Shown here in pieces: positions 54,401 through 64,000 of a DNA stretch of 64,000 nucleotides (positions are counted from its first letter, which is position 1; the number at the start of each line of letters is the position of its first letter). Position numbers and translations under genes: made by a program. Where the stretch lies: assembly GCA_030704615.1 (NCBI GenBank), contig CM060732.1:44683053-44747052 (forward strand), in the 5' to 3' direction. Below the pieces are notes generated by a model. The model was not told the DNA's origin and did no database searches. It saw only the letters and a program-made list of their open reading frames with translations. This DNA is from Takakia lepidozioides (Eukaryota > Streptophyta > Takakiopsida > Takakiales > Takakiaceae).

Positions 54401-55355
54401 TGTGCTGCGCAACTGATGGACAGCCATATGGTGTGTTTGAAGTGCTAAACAAGCACTGGAAACACTCCTTGAGGATCGAATGAAATCCCCCGGTGAAGAA
54501 GAGTTGCTTGATTCGAGGAATCCAGAAGCAACCATGTCATTAGGCACGTACAAAATTTCCAACGCGGTTATCTCGTATATATAATTCTTCCTCATCCCTG
54601 TGGCCTCTACCAAGAAGATGTGGGTCAAAACCGGAGTTGCTTTCTCCATCAGGCCAAAGAGTTTCTGCCTTTGCTTGAACTCTAGCCATTGGCAAAGGCT
54701 GCACGCCACTCAGATATGGTCGTACCTTGGGACCCCCAGATTCCTCGCTACCACTGCTCCCCACTGATTGTGACCGTGTCAGTGATGCACTCAACTGCAA
54801 GCTGGATCCGATTGCTGCCCCTTCTACCATGTTGCGGGGCCGGCCCACATCTTGAGAGCCGCCCTCACCGCCACAGGACTCGGCACGCAAGTCACCTGGG
54901 GTAGCGGGATTTTGCTGCATGGCCGAGCGCTGCTGATGCAGGCGTGCCACCAGCAATGCGTCGACGGTGGGGTTGTGCGCACTGTCCCCAACCCGAGCAG
55001 AGGCATTGGCCTCCTCTCGGTCTCCTGCAGGTCCGGCCAGGCCCTGGCTGCCCAATGCCCCACCAAGCAATCCAGGTGGCATCAGCGACATGGTGAATAG
55101 CTTTTGCGCTGTACCCATGGAGTCGACTTGCATCGATGTGGCTCCGCCAGCATTGTAGTCCCAGGGAATCCTCCCTATGCCCCCCATTTCGGACCAGGAG
55201 GGCATTGACAGCATATGGTCCAGGAGCTCGTCCATTACGGGCTGCTGCTGCTCGGATTGCTCAAAGTGCAAGGAGTGATGGTGTGGCTGCGGTTGTGGGT
55301 GTTGCAGCGCAGCCGGCTGGTTGAGCAATCCCGGGTCATTACCACTTACACCCAT
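51408..55355 (-). CDS. bHLH transcription factor, LRL/UNE12 type, 6 exons
   Basis: Exons are 55355-54552, 53888-53739, 53363-53298, 52445-52380, 52151-52083 and 51830-51408. All phases join, giving 525 aa. The N-terminal 268 residues are Gln/Gly/Ser-rich. The DNA-binding basic region [20 protein letters not shown] keeps His, Glu and Arg at the E-box-reading positions. Then come helix-loop-helix segments LKALQELVPNSNKTDKASML, DEIIEYLKFLQIQVK and VLSMSRLGGAGAA. The C-terminal region has the family block VARLMEDDMGSAMQYLQSKG and LCLMPISLATAIS. These are diagnostic of the plant subfamily with UNE12 and the LRL (roothairless-like) factors, which drive root-hair or rhizoid growth in several plants. 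The role here is inferred. The basic region is split by an intron after IAER. Confidence 0.95.
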
Positions 55356-56829
55356 CGCTGCAGGCCTGAGCTGAGATGAGCAGGAGGAAGCAGCAAGAGC
55401 TTGAGAGCAGCCTCAACACTCCGCTCCTAGAGCACAATCCCCATCTCTCGCTCACTTGAGATCGGTGCCCACAGAAGGGCTGTCAAATCCGCATTCCCCT
55501 CCGTGAAGAGAAACGGAAGAAGAAGATCGATAAGCTGAACCCGCAATCTGTTATAAATTGTCAGGTAGCAGAATGTATAGAGAAAGTGTGGGCATTTATT
55601 GCACCGACAGAGCAACGTGCAGCAGTGCCATGTTGGGCACTGAATCTAGCTCCTCGCACAGATTGGTGACCTGCCCAACAACAGGCGTGTTGCACAAGGT
55701 CCTTGCCTCTATAAAGGCCCCTCGTAACCAGCTCTCGTAAATGAGAAATATGAAATGGTCATCCTCAAAACCTGGGCGGGTGAACGTATGCTGGTCCTGG
55801 TACCTCCTATTGACCAGGAAACGGAATTCTGCTGCATCTTCTTTTCACAATCTGTCGGTGTCTCCCTCCGGAGGTGTAAGGAACTTGGGAGTCAGAATTT
55901 CTGGTTGGATTTTGGTTCCCTTTTTTAATCTCATTGAGGGATGCAAGGATTCCCTGGGATCGGATGGGCAAATATAAACTTAACAAGCCCTGTGGTGAGA
56001 TCTGAAGATGTGGGCATTGGGAATTATGCATTGAGTGAGAGGAAGAAGAGTCAACAGCAGGGGGTTTGATGTTTTGCAGAGTCTTGTTTACTAAACACGT
56101 TTTGTTTTACTTTAACATGTTGGATGACTAACATATCACATTGAAAAGAAGAAAGTTCACCAAATCAAAGATGCTGATACTTGAGTTCTAGCAGAAAAAC
56201 CAATACAAAAATGTAGGCGAGTGTGTGCCTGCATCAACTAAGAATTCAAGGCCATTTGATTTCCACATAGAGACTTGTCATGTGAGAGGTAGCATTGTTG
56301 AACCCTTTTTAACATCTCAACGTCTAAGGAGCTGCAGGACCAGTATACCACCCTTACACCCCACCAGAATAAGTGCAATCTATTCAGTAGTGCTTCTGTT
56401 CCACACAGAAAACAATATGTCCATGAAGCATTCTGTTTGAGAACTCATCATTTTCCATATGGGTTCACTACCCACCTGTGATTCTGCTCTATTCATAGTG
56501 TTAGTAATGAACTTAGAACCTCAAAAGCTCGTGGCAAGTACTAAGGAGTCCTAATGCATACTAAGGAGTACTCAATAATCCCGAGTCAATAAAAAGAAAA
56601 TCGCCCCTGAATACCCAGTGTTACTCCTTCTTTTGGGACCATGTGCAGCTCAAAGAAAGTGCAAAACTGATTGTGGCATGCTATGAACCCACCATTTCTT
56701 TCAACTTTACTCATGTACAAAACTACTGTTGAAGTTATGCTCTTTCTTCATGTTTGAAGCGGCACACTCTCCTTCGTGCTTTTGTTTGTCTCACCAATAA
56801 TTCCCACAAGAATAAACCCTGGTGGAAGC
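55356..56829. other. bHLH upstream region, no gene
   Basis: The left part should contain the bHLH promoter and 5' UTR. TCTATAAAGG at about 55700 is a possible TATA element for rightward transcription but has no gene attached. Confidence 0.4.
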
Positions 56830-57162
56830 AGTTGGCATGAGCTCGCCCAACAATCTTCAAGATAACTTAGTGGCCTTGTGGCAGTCACCACACACACTAA
56901 GGTTCTTGACAATGCGTATAGGTGTCCCAGCTTGTGTGCTCAAGAGCCCAAAAGCAATTGCCAATTTCTCACTATGGTGGCAAGAGAAATTTGGTACCTC
57001 CTCCACTTCATGCAGTACAAAGCATGTGTCAGGCAAGTGCCCACTGCCCAGCCTCTTCCATCCTCCCAGACAATCTCTTCTGTTCAGCCCATTCCACAAT
57101 TTGTGGATGCAATTTGTCTTCGGGAATGAATGTGTGCACCAGTTGTCCACCTCAATTTTCAA
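56830..57162 (-). pseudogene. Frameshifted E+/DYW remains of the left PPR gene
   Basis: Minus-strand pieces in different frames read [46 protein letters not shown] and RIVKNLSVCGDCHKATKL. Then, after another shift, they read LKIVGRAHANCFHQ. The deaminase HxE and CxxC motifs remain, but the 3' part (the end of HHFEDGVCSCGDYW) is gone and at least three frameshifts occur, so no active DYW domain can be made. Confidence 0.85.
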
Positions 57163-58870
57163 ACTTTCTGAAACCTCTGTCCTCCATCATTTTTCTTACC
57201 TTTGTCTGACCGTCCCACCTCCCGGCTGCAGCATAAATGCTTGAGAGTAACACATAAGCTGTGGCATCTACAGGATCACCACTGAGAATGATATTTGCCA
57301 CACGTTCTGCTACCACAACATTGCCATGAATTCTGCAGGCACCAAGCAAGGCCATCCACAATTCAAAACCTGGTTTGACTGGCATTTTCTTAATAAAGTC
57401 CTCTGCCTCATCCAATCGGCCTGCACGGCCAAAAAGGTCCACCATGCAGCCAAAATGTTCCACTGTAGGAGTGAGACCATGATCTCGACTCATGGAATCA
57501 AAGTAGTGAAGGCCTTCATCCACTAGGCCCAGATGACTACATGAAGAGATAAGACATATAAAGATGATTCTGTCTGGCTTCACACCTTCCTGTTGCATTT
57601 GCTCAAATAGCTGCAGGGCCTTCATACCACATCCATGCTGAGCGTACCCTGCAATCATCGCACTCCATGAGACCACATCATGCTGAGCCATACTGTTGAA
57701 TATTTGATGGGCATTATTCATGCTCCCACACTTGGCATACATTTCGACGAGGGCAGTCTCCAGAATGATATCTGGAACAATTCCAGCTTGGACGATGTCG
57801 GCATGGACTTCCTTCCCTTTTCCCAGGGCTCCTGAGCTACCACACGCATTGAGAACACAAGTGAATGTGACCACATCTTTTTCAGCCATTTTTTCATACA
57901 CTTGCAAAGCATCCTTCAAGCTCTTACATTTGGCATACATGTCAATAAGGGTATTCTCCATCATCACATCTCGCACAATTCCACTTTTGCTGATGTCAGC
58001 ATGTACCTCTTTGCCCTTTTCCAGGGCTCCTAGGCTAGAACATCCCTTGAGAAGGCAAATGAATGTGACGCTGTTGGGCTTCACCTGTTCCTTTTTCATT
58101 TGCTCATAGATCTCAAAAGCCTGCATACCACACCCATCCTGAGCATATCCTGCGATCATGGCACTCCATGAGACCACATTTCGATGAGCCATTTTGTCAA
58201 ACACTTGACGTGCATCCTTCATGCTCCCGCATTTGGCATACATATCAGCAAGGGCAGTCTCCAGAATGATATCTGGTACAATTCCAGCTTTGATGAGGTC
58301 AGCATGGACCTGCTTGCCCTTTTCCAGGGCTCCTTGGCTGGCACATGCATTGAGAGCACAAGTGAATGTGACCCCGCTGGGTATCACTCCTTCCCATATC
58401 ATTTGCTCATACATCTCTAAAGCCTCCCTACCACACCGATGTTTTGCATATCCCGCCATCAGTGCAGTCCATGTAAACACATCCCGTTCTCGCATTCTTT
58501 CAAATACTTCGCGTGCATCCACCAGGCTCCCACACGTAGCATACATGTGAACAAGGGAGTTGAGTAGAAGCATTGTTGGCTTGAATCCACTTAGGATAAT
58601 GTGCGCGTGCACCTCCTTTCCTCTTGCTAGGTCTTTGACTTTGATGCACTCCCGCAAGAGACAGACATAAGTATTGCAGTCTGGCAAAATGCCTTGTTGG
58701 GTCAAAATGTGGGGCACATTTCTCAGTTTTCCTGCCTTACAGAGTTTGTTTACATCCCCACAGGTGCCAGAAGAGTTATTGTTGACTCCCTCTCTTGGTC
58801 CTCTTTCAAAAGTAGTGGTCGTGGTGGAGATGCCTGATTCATACAACCGTGTCTGATTCAACCCTGCCAT
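57152..58870 (-). CDS. PLS-class PPR protein, left member of a head-to-head pair
   Basis: 572 residues without introns. PPR proteins bind organellar RNA, one base per motif; PLS-class members mostly specify C-to-U editing sites. After a 40-residue N-terminus (MAGLNQTRLYESGISTTTTT) come alternating L, S and P motifs (LVHMYATCGSLVDAREVFER, DVFTWTALMAGYAKH, CALNACASQGALEKGKQVHA, and so on) and the E-like end LMALLGACRIHGNV-type sequence with VLLSSIYAAAGRWDGQTKVR. One motif has been lost in frame: AEKDVV joins TFTCVLNAC directly near 57890. The frame ends at KFEN just before the E+ part, whose remains lie downstream out of frame. It may be a truncated gene or a recent pseudogene. Confidence 0.85.
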   Translation of the reverse strand: MAGLNQTRLYESGISTTTTTFERGPREGVNNNSSGTCGDVNKLCKAGKLRNVPHILTQQGILPDCNTYVCLLRECIKVKDLARGKEVHAHIILSGFKPTMLLLNSLVHMYATCGSLVDAREVFERMRERDVFTWTALMAGYAKHRCGREALEMYEQMIWEGVIPSGVTFTCALNACASQGALEKGKQVHADLIKAGIVPDIILETALADMYAKCGSMKDARQVFDKMAHRNVVSWSAMIAGYAQDGCGMQAFEIYEQMKKEQVKPNSVTFICLLKGCSSLGALEKGKEVHADISKSGIVRDVMMENTLIDMYAKCKSLKDALQVYEKMAEKDVVTFTCVLNACGSSGALGKGKEVHADIVQAGIVPDIILETALVEMYAKCGSMNNAHQIFNSMAQHDVVSWSAMIAGYAQHGCGMKALQLFEQMQQEGVKPDRIIFICLISSCSHLGLVDEGLHYFDSMSRDHGLTPTVEHFGCMVDLFGRAGRLDEAEDFIKKMPVKPGFELWMALLGACRIHGNVVVAERVANIILSGDPVDATAYVLLSSIYAAAGRWDGQTKVRKMMEDRGFRKFEN

Positions 58871-60310
58871 CCTGCAAGCCTCAAACTCTTACTTACACAC
58901 CTTTACACTCAAGGTCACTATACATTTGAAAGCTCCTTTTTGCTTCAAAGAAAAATCTCTATATGATGACTCACTCCATGCTAGAAATCATGGTTGCAAA
59001 ACTGTTCCAGAATCAACTGTACCTTTCCGATCTGTTCGATATTGAATCGTTGAAACCTCATCAAAACAATACCCTTGGAATTCTTGACATCTGAGTACAT
59101 CGCCCCTGCCACATTTTCCTTGTATCATGGCAGCCTTCACCCAAGGAAGTGTCGACCAACCATCAGTCTGAAGGAACTCAATTATGTGCTCATGTCTGGA
59201 GTCCTGTGAGCCTGGGCTGTTCTGTGGAAACGAGTGGACCACTCAGCAGATATAGATTCAACCAAAGCCTTGCATAGACAAGGCTACAACTAGAAAAGCT
59301 CCAAGCAACCTCGAAGACTGGCAGATTACATATGCAGTCCACAAAATACAATTAAGTCAGCTTCAATACAAGACCTTCTAGATAATCTCTTTCACGTCCC
59401 AAATGGATACAGCCTCACCTTATCAAGCCTGTTGTACCCCTGCTGTGTAGCATCTGAGAAGAACCCCTGTAAAAATCGTTCTTCGCTCATCGTTTGACCT
59501 GCGTGCAGGAACCTCAGGAACATGAGAACTTTCCCAGTTTCCGATTGAACGAGTTTCTTCCGTAGAGGAGTTTTAGTGCTCAAACTCAAATCCTTACAGG
59601 TCCATCAATTACTTGCGCAATGTTGAGGAATGATAGTGCAGGATTTCCATTTATCAACCTCCACTGGGTCCATGGACTCTCTGGTCGTCAATTGGGCAAT
59701 AGATCTCTTCTTGCAGGGTTTTGCTTCCAGAACTTGACCGGATTTCTTAAGTTATGCAGCAGCCCTGTCATAATTCTCACTCCGAGGATGGTTATACTTT
59801 CTGGCATCTGCTGGGATGAATCGTGGGTCTCATGTAGCCTGGCGATTCGATCCATAAAGTTAAGAGAACTACACTTGAGCAACCGGTTATGTGCGTATAC
59901 CTTTCTTGGCTCTCCCTGCAAGTTGGGGAGGCGTCGCAGCCATTTGTTGCAAACGTCTCAGGCTCGGCATTGCCAAGCTGGATACCCATCTCCGCTCCAC
60001 AGCTTCACCTGATAATCTAATGGGTGATTCGAGACCTCTCAGAGCGGCCGAGCACGGTGCCACCCCTATGCCTGTGTGAAGAAGAACAATCCAGAGGGAG
60101 CCTCCACAAAGGACCATAGGACTAAACTTGCATATCTTTCTCACGTCTGCTTGTTTCTTCGAGAGCGGTATTTCTTCAATCCTCAACATCTGCTCGGGTT
60201 CACAATGTGGGCGCCTCCTAGAAACTGGTATCTGTAAAACGTTACAACAGCACCGGGTCTGCTTGGGTCCGCTTAAAACAATTCCATTCCAATGATCGGC
60301 CCCCAATTAG
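58871..60310 (-). repeat. Left arm (5' flank) of the head-to-head PPR duplication
   Basis: The minus strand of this flank matches 60440-61843 on the plus strand. Shared blocks include GAGTGTAAAGGT before the ATG, GGGTATTGTTTTGATGAGG, and the pair GGGTATCCAGCTTGGC/GCAAATGGCT near the axis. A short frame near the axis, WVSSLAMPSLRRLQQMA with an AAAG-GTA donor, is kept in both arms. Confidence 0.85.
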
Positions 60311-60439
60311 TCGCTCACCAGCTGTGTAGGGGTTAGCTGATCGCAAACTCTAGACGCAAATTGGAGTTCAGCCTGATCGCTCTTCCACCTGGGAGTTTCT
60401 TCTTTTCACATTGTGTCGAAATGAAACGCACTCAGCCGC

Positions 60440-61843
60440 TGCAGAGTGTGGCAGATTGATGGGTCAGGCTGTGGGGCGGGAATGGGTATCCAGCTTGGCG
60501 ATGTCGGGCCTGCGACGTCTGCAGCAAATGGCTTTGACGCCTTCCCAGCCTCCAGGGAAATCGAAGAAAGGTACATACAGACAACCCTTTGCTTCGTTTC
60601 TAAGCTTTGTGGTGGGGCGATTGAAGACTCCGTATATAGTCCTTCAGCATTCACCCTCGAAGATGTTGACTTTCTGATATGACAGGATTGTTTTGGACGG
60701 CCGTTTCTGTTCCCCTTCCATCAGTACCTTCTTTCTCTCATGCAATGAATGAAGGATACATTTCAGACTTCAGCACATATATTCAAAATCCTGAGGGAAG
60801 AATTTTATGAGGTGAGAGACAGCTTTACTACAGAGTTGTTTCGTTGGAGTGCTTGCGGTCATGGGGTGCCATAACAATTTGGGAATCCTACAAGGTTTCT
60901 CCTCGACTGCAGGGCTGCGCATAGCCCAGGAATGTTTGCTGCAAGGTGCAGCAGGTGAAACTCTGTTAGAACAACAAATTTGTTGTGTCCAAAGGCAGGC
61001 CAGAAGGCCTATGGCTGGAGGTTAGGTTATGGAAAGTCTGCACTATCATTCCTCAATAAGAGGCAGGTAAATGGTGAGCTCCTAGGATCTACGTTTGAGC
61101 ACTACAACTCCTCTATGGAAACTGATTTAGTTGAAAGCTGGCAAAGTTCTTACAATCCCAGAGGTCCTTCACACGCAGGTCAAGCAATGACCAAAGAAGG
61201 GCTGGGGCAGGAGTCCTTCTCAAACCCTTCACAGAAGGGGGCCAACAGTTTTGATAAGGTGAGGCGATCTTCATGAAGTGGAGGAGAGGGCTTGTACTGA
61301 AGCAGGCATGATGAGGATTTGTGGACTGGATGTAATCAGTAGTTTTGCAATCTGTGTCTCCTGGTTATTTTAAAGATGCTTGGAGCTTTGGCGGTTGCAG
61401 CCTTATGTATGCAAGCCTGTGGTTAAAGCTAAGGCTGCTCAGCTGCGTACTTGTGGTCTCACAGAACAGTCTGAGACGGCCAGAGTTTAAACAGACGCAC
61501 ACAAATGTGGCCCTTCAGATTGAGGGTTGGTCAAGTCATCCCAGCCGTGAAACGAGGTCGAGGACAATGTGGTGATGGTCCTAATTTCTATGTACACCAT
61601 GGAGCTCCAGGTCAAGAATACAACGGGTATTGTTTTGATGAGGATTCAAGGGTTCGAACTCAAACATATAGCAAAGGTATAGTTAAATCTCAAATCAGAA
61701 ATGACTGCAGTAGTTTTGTAACCATGTTGATATCTAGGAAGGAGCCTGTTGTCATGGAGAGATTTTTCTTGAGGAGCTTTGAAATATGTAATTTGTGATT
61801 TTGAGTGTAAAGGTTTGGGAGTAAGAGCTTTGAGGCATGCAGG
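60440..61843 (+). repeat. Right arm (5' flank) of the head-to-head PPR duplication
   Basis: This is the inverted counterpart of 58871-60310. The conserved short frame reads WVSSLAMSGLRRLQQMA and is also followed by AAAGGTA. The axis of symmetry lies around 60370. Beyond the arms the symmetry continues into both PPR coding regions. Confidence 0.85.
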
Positions 61844-64000
61844 ATGGCACTGCTGAATCAGACCCAGTCGTTTGAATCAGGCATCTCCACCATGACCACC
61901 GGTTTTGAAAGAGGACCACGAGATGGAGTCAACAACAACTCTTCTTGCACTCGTGGGGATATATGGACACTCTGTGTGGTGAGAAAACAGAGAGAAGTGC
62001 AGCAACTTTTGAACCAGCAAGTCTCAGCAGACTCCAAAACTTATGTCAGGCTCTTGCAGGAGTGTATCAAAGTTAATGACCTAGCAAGAGGAAAGCAGGT
62101 GCATGCCCACATAGTCCAAAGTGAATTGAAGCCAAGCCTTCCTGTAATGAACACCCTTATCAACATGTATGTTAAGTGTGGGAGCATGGTGGATGCAAGA
62201 CAAGTGTTTGAGGAAGTGCCTCAACGAAGCATGTTGACATGGACTATGATGGTGGTAGGATATGCCAAACATGGGCATGCTGAGGAAGCTCTCCAAATCT
62301 ATGAGAAGATGCATCAGGAAGGGGTGAGGGCCGATAGGATCATGTACATTACTGTGCTCAAGGTGGTGGCCAGCCTAGGAGCCCTGGAGAAGGGCAAGCA
62401 GGTCCACGCTGATATCATCAAATCTGGAATTGCAGCATACTTTCCTTTGGAGACAACCCTCGTGGACATGTATGCCAAATGCGGAAGTGTAAAGGATGCA
62501 CGCCTAGTATTTGACAAGATGTCCAAACGAGATGTAGTCTCATGGAATGCAATGATTGCAGGATATGCCAAACATGGGTATGGTGAAGAGGCTCTCACAA
62601 TCTATGAACAAATGCAACAGGAAAGAGTGATGCCTGACAGGGTCACTTTCATTTCAGTACTCACTGCTTGTGCCAGTCTAGGAGACCTGGAAAAGGGTAA
62701 GCAGTTCCATGCTGACATCATCAATGCTGGGATTGTGTCATATGTTAATTTGGAGAATGCTCTAGTGGACATGTATGTCAAATGCGGAAGTGTGAAGGAT
62801 GCACATCAAGTGTTCCACAAAATGGCTAAACGAGATGTGGTCTCATGGAGTGCATTGATAGCAGGATATGCACAGCATGGGCAAGTTGAAGAGGCTATCA
62901 GAATCTATGAACTAATGCAATGGGAAGGGGTAACGCCCAACAGGGTCACATTCCTTTGTGTTCTCAATGCGTGTGCCAGCCTCAGAGCCCTGGAAACAGG
63001 CAAGCGGGTCCATATGGACATCATCAAAGCTGGTTTTGCATCATATATTACTTTGGCCAACACTCTTGTTGACATGTATGCAAAATGTGGCAGTTTAGAG
63101 GATGCACTCCAAGTGTTTGATAACATGGCCAAGCGGGATGTGGTTTCATGGAATGTGATGATGGCAGGATATGTACAGCATGGGCATGGTACAGAAGCTC
63201 TCAAAATCTATGAGCAAATGCATCGTGACAGGGCAATACCTAACAGGGTCACGTTTATTTGTGGTCTCAGTGCATGCGCCAGTCTAGGAGCCTTGGAAAA
63301 GGGCAGGAAGTTCCATCAGGACATCAGCATAGCTGGAACTGCATCAGACATTATTTTGCAGACAAGCCTTGTTGACATGTATGCAAAATGTGGGAGTGTA
63401 AAGGACGCTCGTCAATTATTCGACCAAATTTCTAAAAGGGACGTGATCTCATGGACAGCAATGATTACAGGGTATGCCCAGCATGGGCATGTTGAAGAGG
63501 CTCTCAAATTATATGAGCAAATGCAACGGGAAGGGGTGACACCCAACATGTTCACGTTCAATTCCATTCTCCAGGCCTGTGCCAGCCTAGGAGCCCTGGA
63601 CAAGGGCAAGCAGGTCCATGCTGACATTATCAAAGCTGGACTAGAGTCATGCATTATTTTGGAGACAACCCTTGTTGACATGTATGCCAAATGCGGGAGT
63701 GTGGAGGATGCACATAGAGTGTTTGACAAAATGGCTAAAGGAGATGTGGTCTCATGGAATACAATGATTGCAGGATATGCTCAGCATGGGTGTAGTAGAG
63801 AGGCCCTCAAAATATTTGAGAAAATGCAGAAGGAAGGCATGAAACCAGACTCTATCACATTCACTTCTGTTATCTCTGCATGCAGCCGTGGTGGCCTAGT
63901 GGATGAAGGCCGTCTCTTCTTCAATTCCATGAGTCACGACCATGGCCTACTACCTACAATGGAGCATTTCAGCTGCATGGTGGATCTTCTCGGTCGTGCA
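61844..64000 (+). CDS. PLS-class PPR protein, right member of the pair, open at the window end
   Basis: 719 codons are open from ATG at 61844 and run off the edge. The N-terminus MALLNQTQSFESGIST matches that of the left PPR gene. There follow seven or so repeats of the L-S-P pattern: [100 protein letters not shown], and finally SVISACSRGGLVDEGRLFFN and HFSCMVDLLGRA, the start of the terminal motifs before an E region. No stop or frameshift was seen. The part beyond 64000 should hold E, E+ and perhaps DYW domains. An RNA-editing role in mitochondria or plastids is inferred from the class, and the target is unknown. Confidence 0.93.
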   Translation, partial: MALLNQTQSFESGISTMTTGFERGPRDGVNNNSSCTRGDIWTLCVVRKQREVQQLLNQQVSADSKTYVRLLQECIKVNDLARGKQVHAHIVQSELKPSLPVMNTLINMYVKCGSMVDARQVFEEVPQRSMLTWTMMVVGYAKHGHAEEALQIYEKMHQEGVRADRIMYITVLKVVASLGALEKGKQVHADIIKSGIAAYFPLETTLVDMYAKCGSVKDARLVFDKMSKRDVVSWNAMIAGYAKHGYGEEALTIYEQMQQERVMPDRVTFISVLTACASLGDLEKGKQFHADIINAGIVSYVNLENALVDMYVKCGSVKDAHQVFHKMAKRDVVSWSALIAGYAQHGQVEEAIRIYELMQWEGVTPNRVTFLCVLNACASLRALETGKRVHMDIIKAGFASYITLANTLVDMYAKCGSLEDALQVFDNMAKRDVVSWNVMMAGYVQHGHGTEALKIYEQMHRDRAIPNRVTFICGLSACASLGALEKGRKFHQDISIAGTASDIILQTSLVDMYAKCGSVKDARQLFDQISKRDVISWTAMITGYAQHGHVEEALKLYEQMQREGVTPNMFTFNSILQACASLGALDKGKQVHADIIKAGLESCIILETTLVDMYAKCGSVEDAHRVFDKMAKGDVVSWNTMIAGYAQHGCSREALKIFEKMQKEGMKPDSITFTSVISACSRGGLVDEGRLFFNSMSHDHGLLPTMEHFSCMVDLLGRA

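Overview
The window is nuclear DNA of a land plant. It carries spliced genes with short GT-AG introns, a plant-type histone H3.3, a plant bHLH factor and very many PLS-class pentatricopeptide repeat (PPR) sequences with E and DYW parts. The style and number of the PPR sequences, full of segments such as MYAKCGS and AGYAQHG, suggest a seedless plant, perhaps a fern. That placement is inference and is not proven by anything in the window.

Layout. 1-2.5 kb: no gene, small repeats only. 2.6-7.9 kb: a decayed non-LTR (LINE-like) retroelement with reverse transcriptase, RNase H, a zinc knuckle and, unexpectedly, a chromodomain. 8.2-14.2 kb (-): adenosine kinase, 13 exons reconstructed, 343 aa. 14.4-18.8 kb: a patchwork of direct and inverted duplications holding two hAT-like MITEs, a SINE and a copied histone H3 exon. 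18.8-19.8 kb (-): intact histone H3.3 in 4 exons. 21.1-21.9 kb (+): the C-terminal half of a DPB3/POLE3-like histone-fold gene. Its N-terminal half lies at 47.4-47.5 kb on the other strand. 22.7-24.6 kb (-): a frameshifted gene of unknown family with a WDGNH motif. 24.8-33.5 kb (+): a long field of broken PPR copies with roughly 300-bp periodicity, one fused to a cytochrome P450 fragment. Two copies of a Helitron-like 3' end and a second SINE lie in or beside it. 35.3-38.1 kb (-): Cu/Zn superoxide dismutase. 40-47 kb: LINE remnants, a BTB/POZ gene and a small coiled-coil reading frame. 48.6-49.8 kb: a piggyBac-like non-autonomous element. 51.4-55.4 kb (-): a bHLH factor of the LRL/UNE12 type, 6 exons, 525 aa. 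56.8-64.0 kb: two PPR genes head to head as an inverted duplication, the left one broken at its C-terminus and the right one open to the window edge.

The genes do not form a pathway. Adenosine kinase, H3.3, SOD, the BTB protein and the bHLH factor are ordinary single plant genes. The unusual content is structural: repeated local inversion and duplication, fragments of coding genes moved about, and several classes of short transposons whose ends and target duplications can be read directly. Exon boundaries were placed by hand from family conservation plus GT/AG sites and may be off by a base or two.
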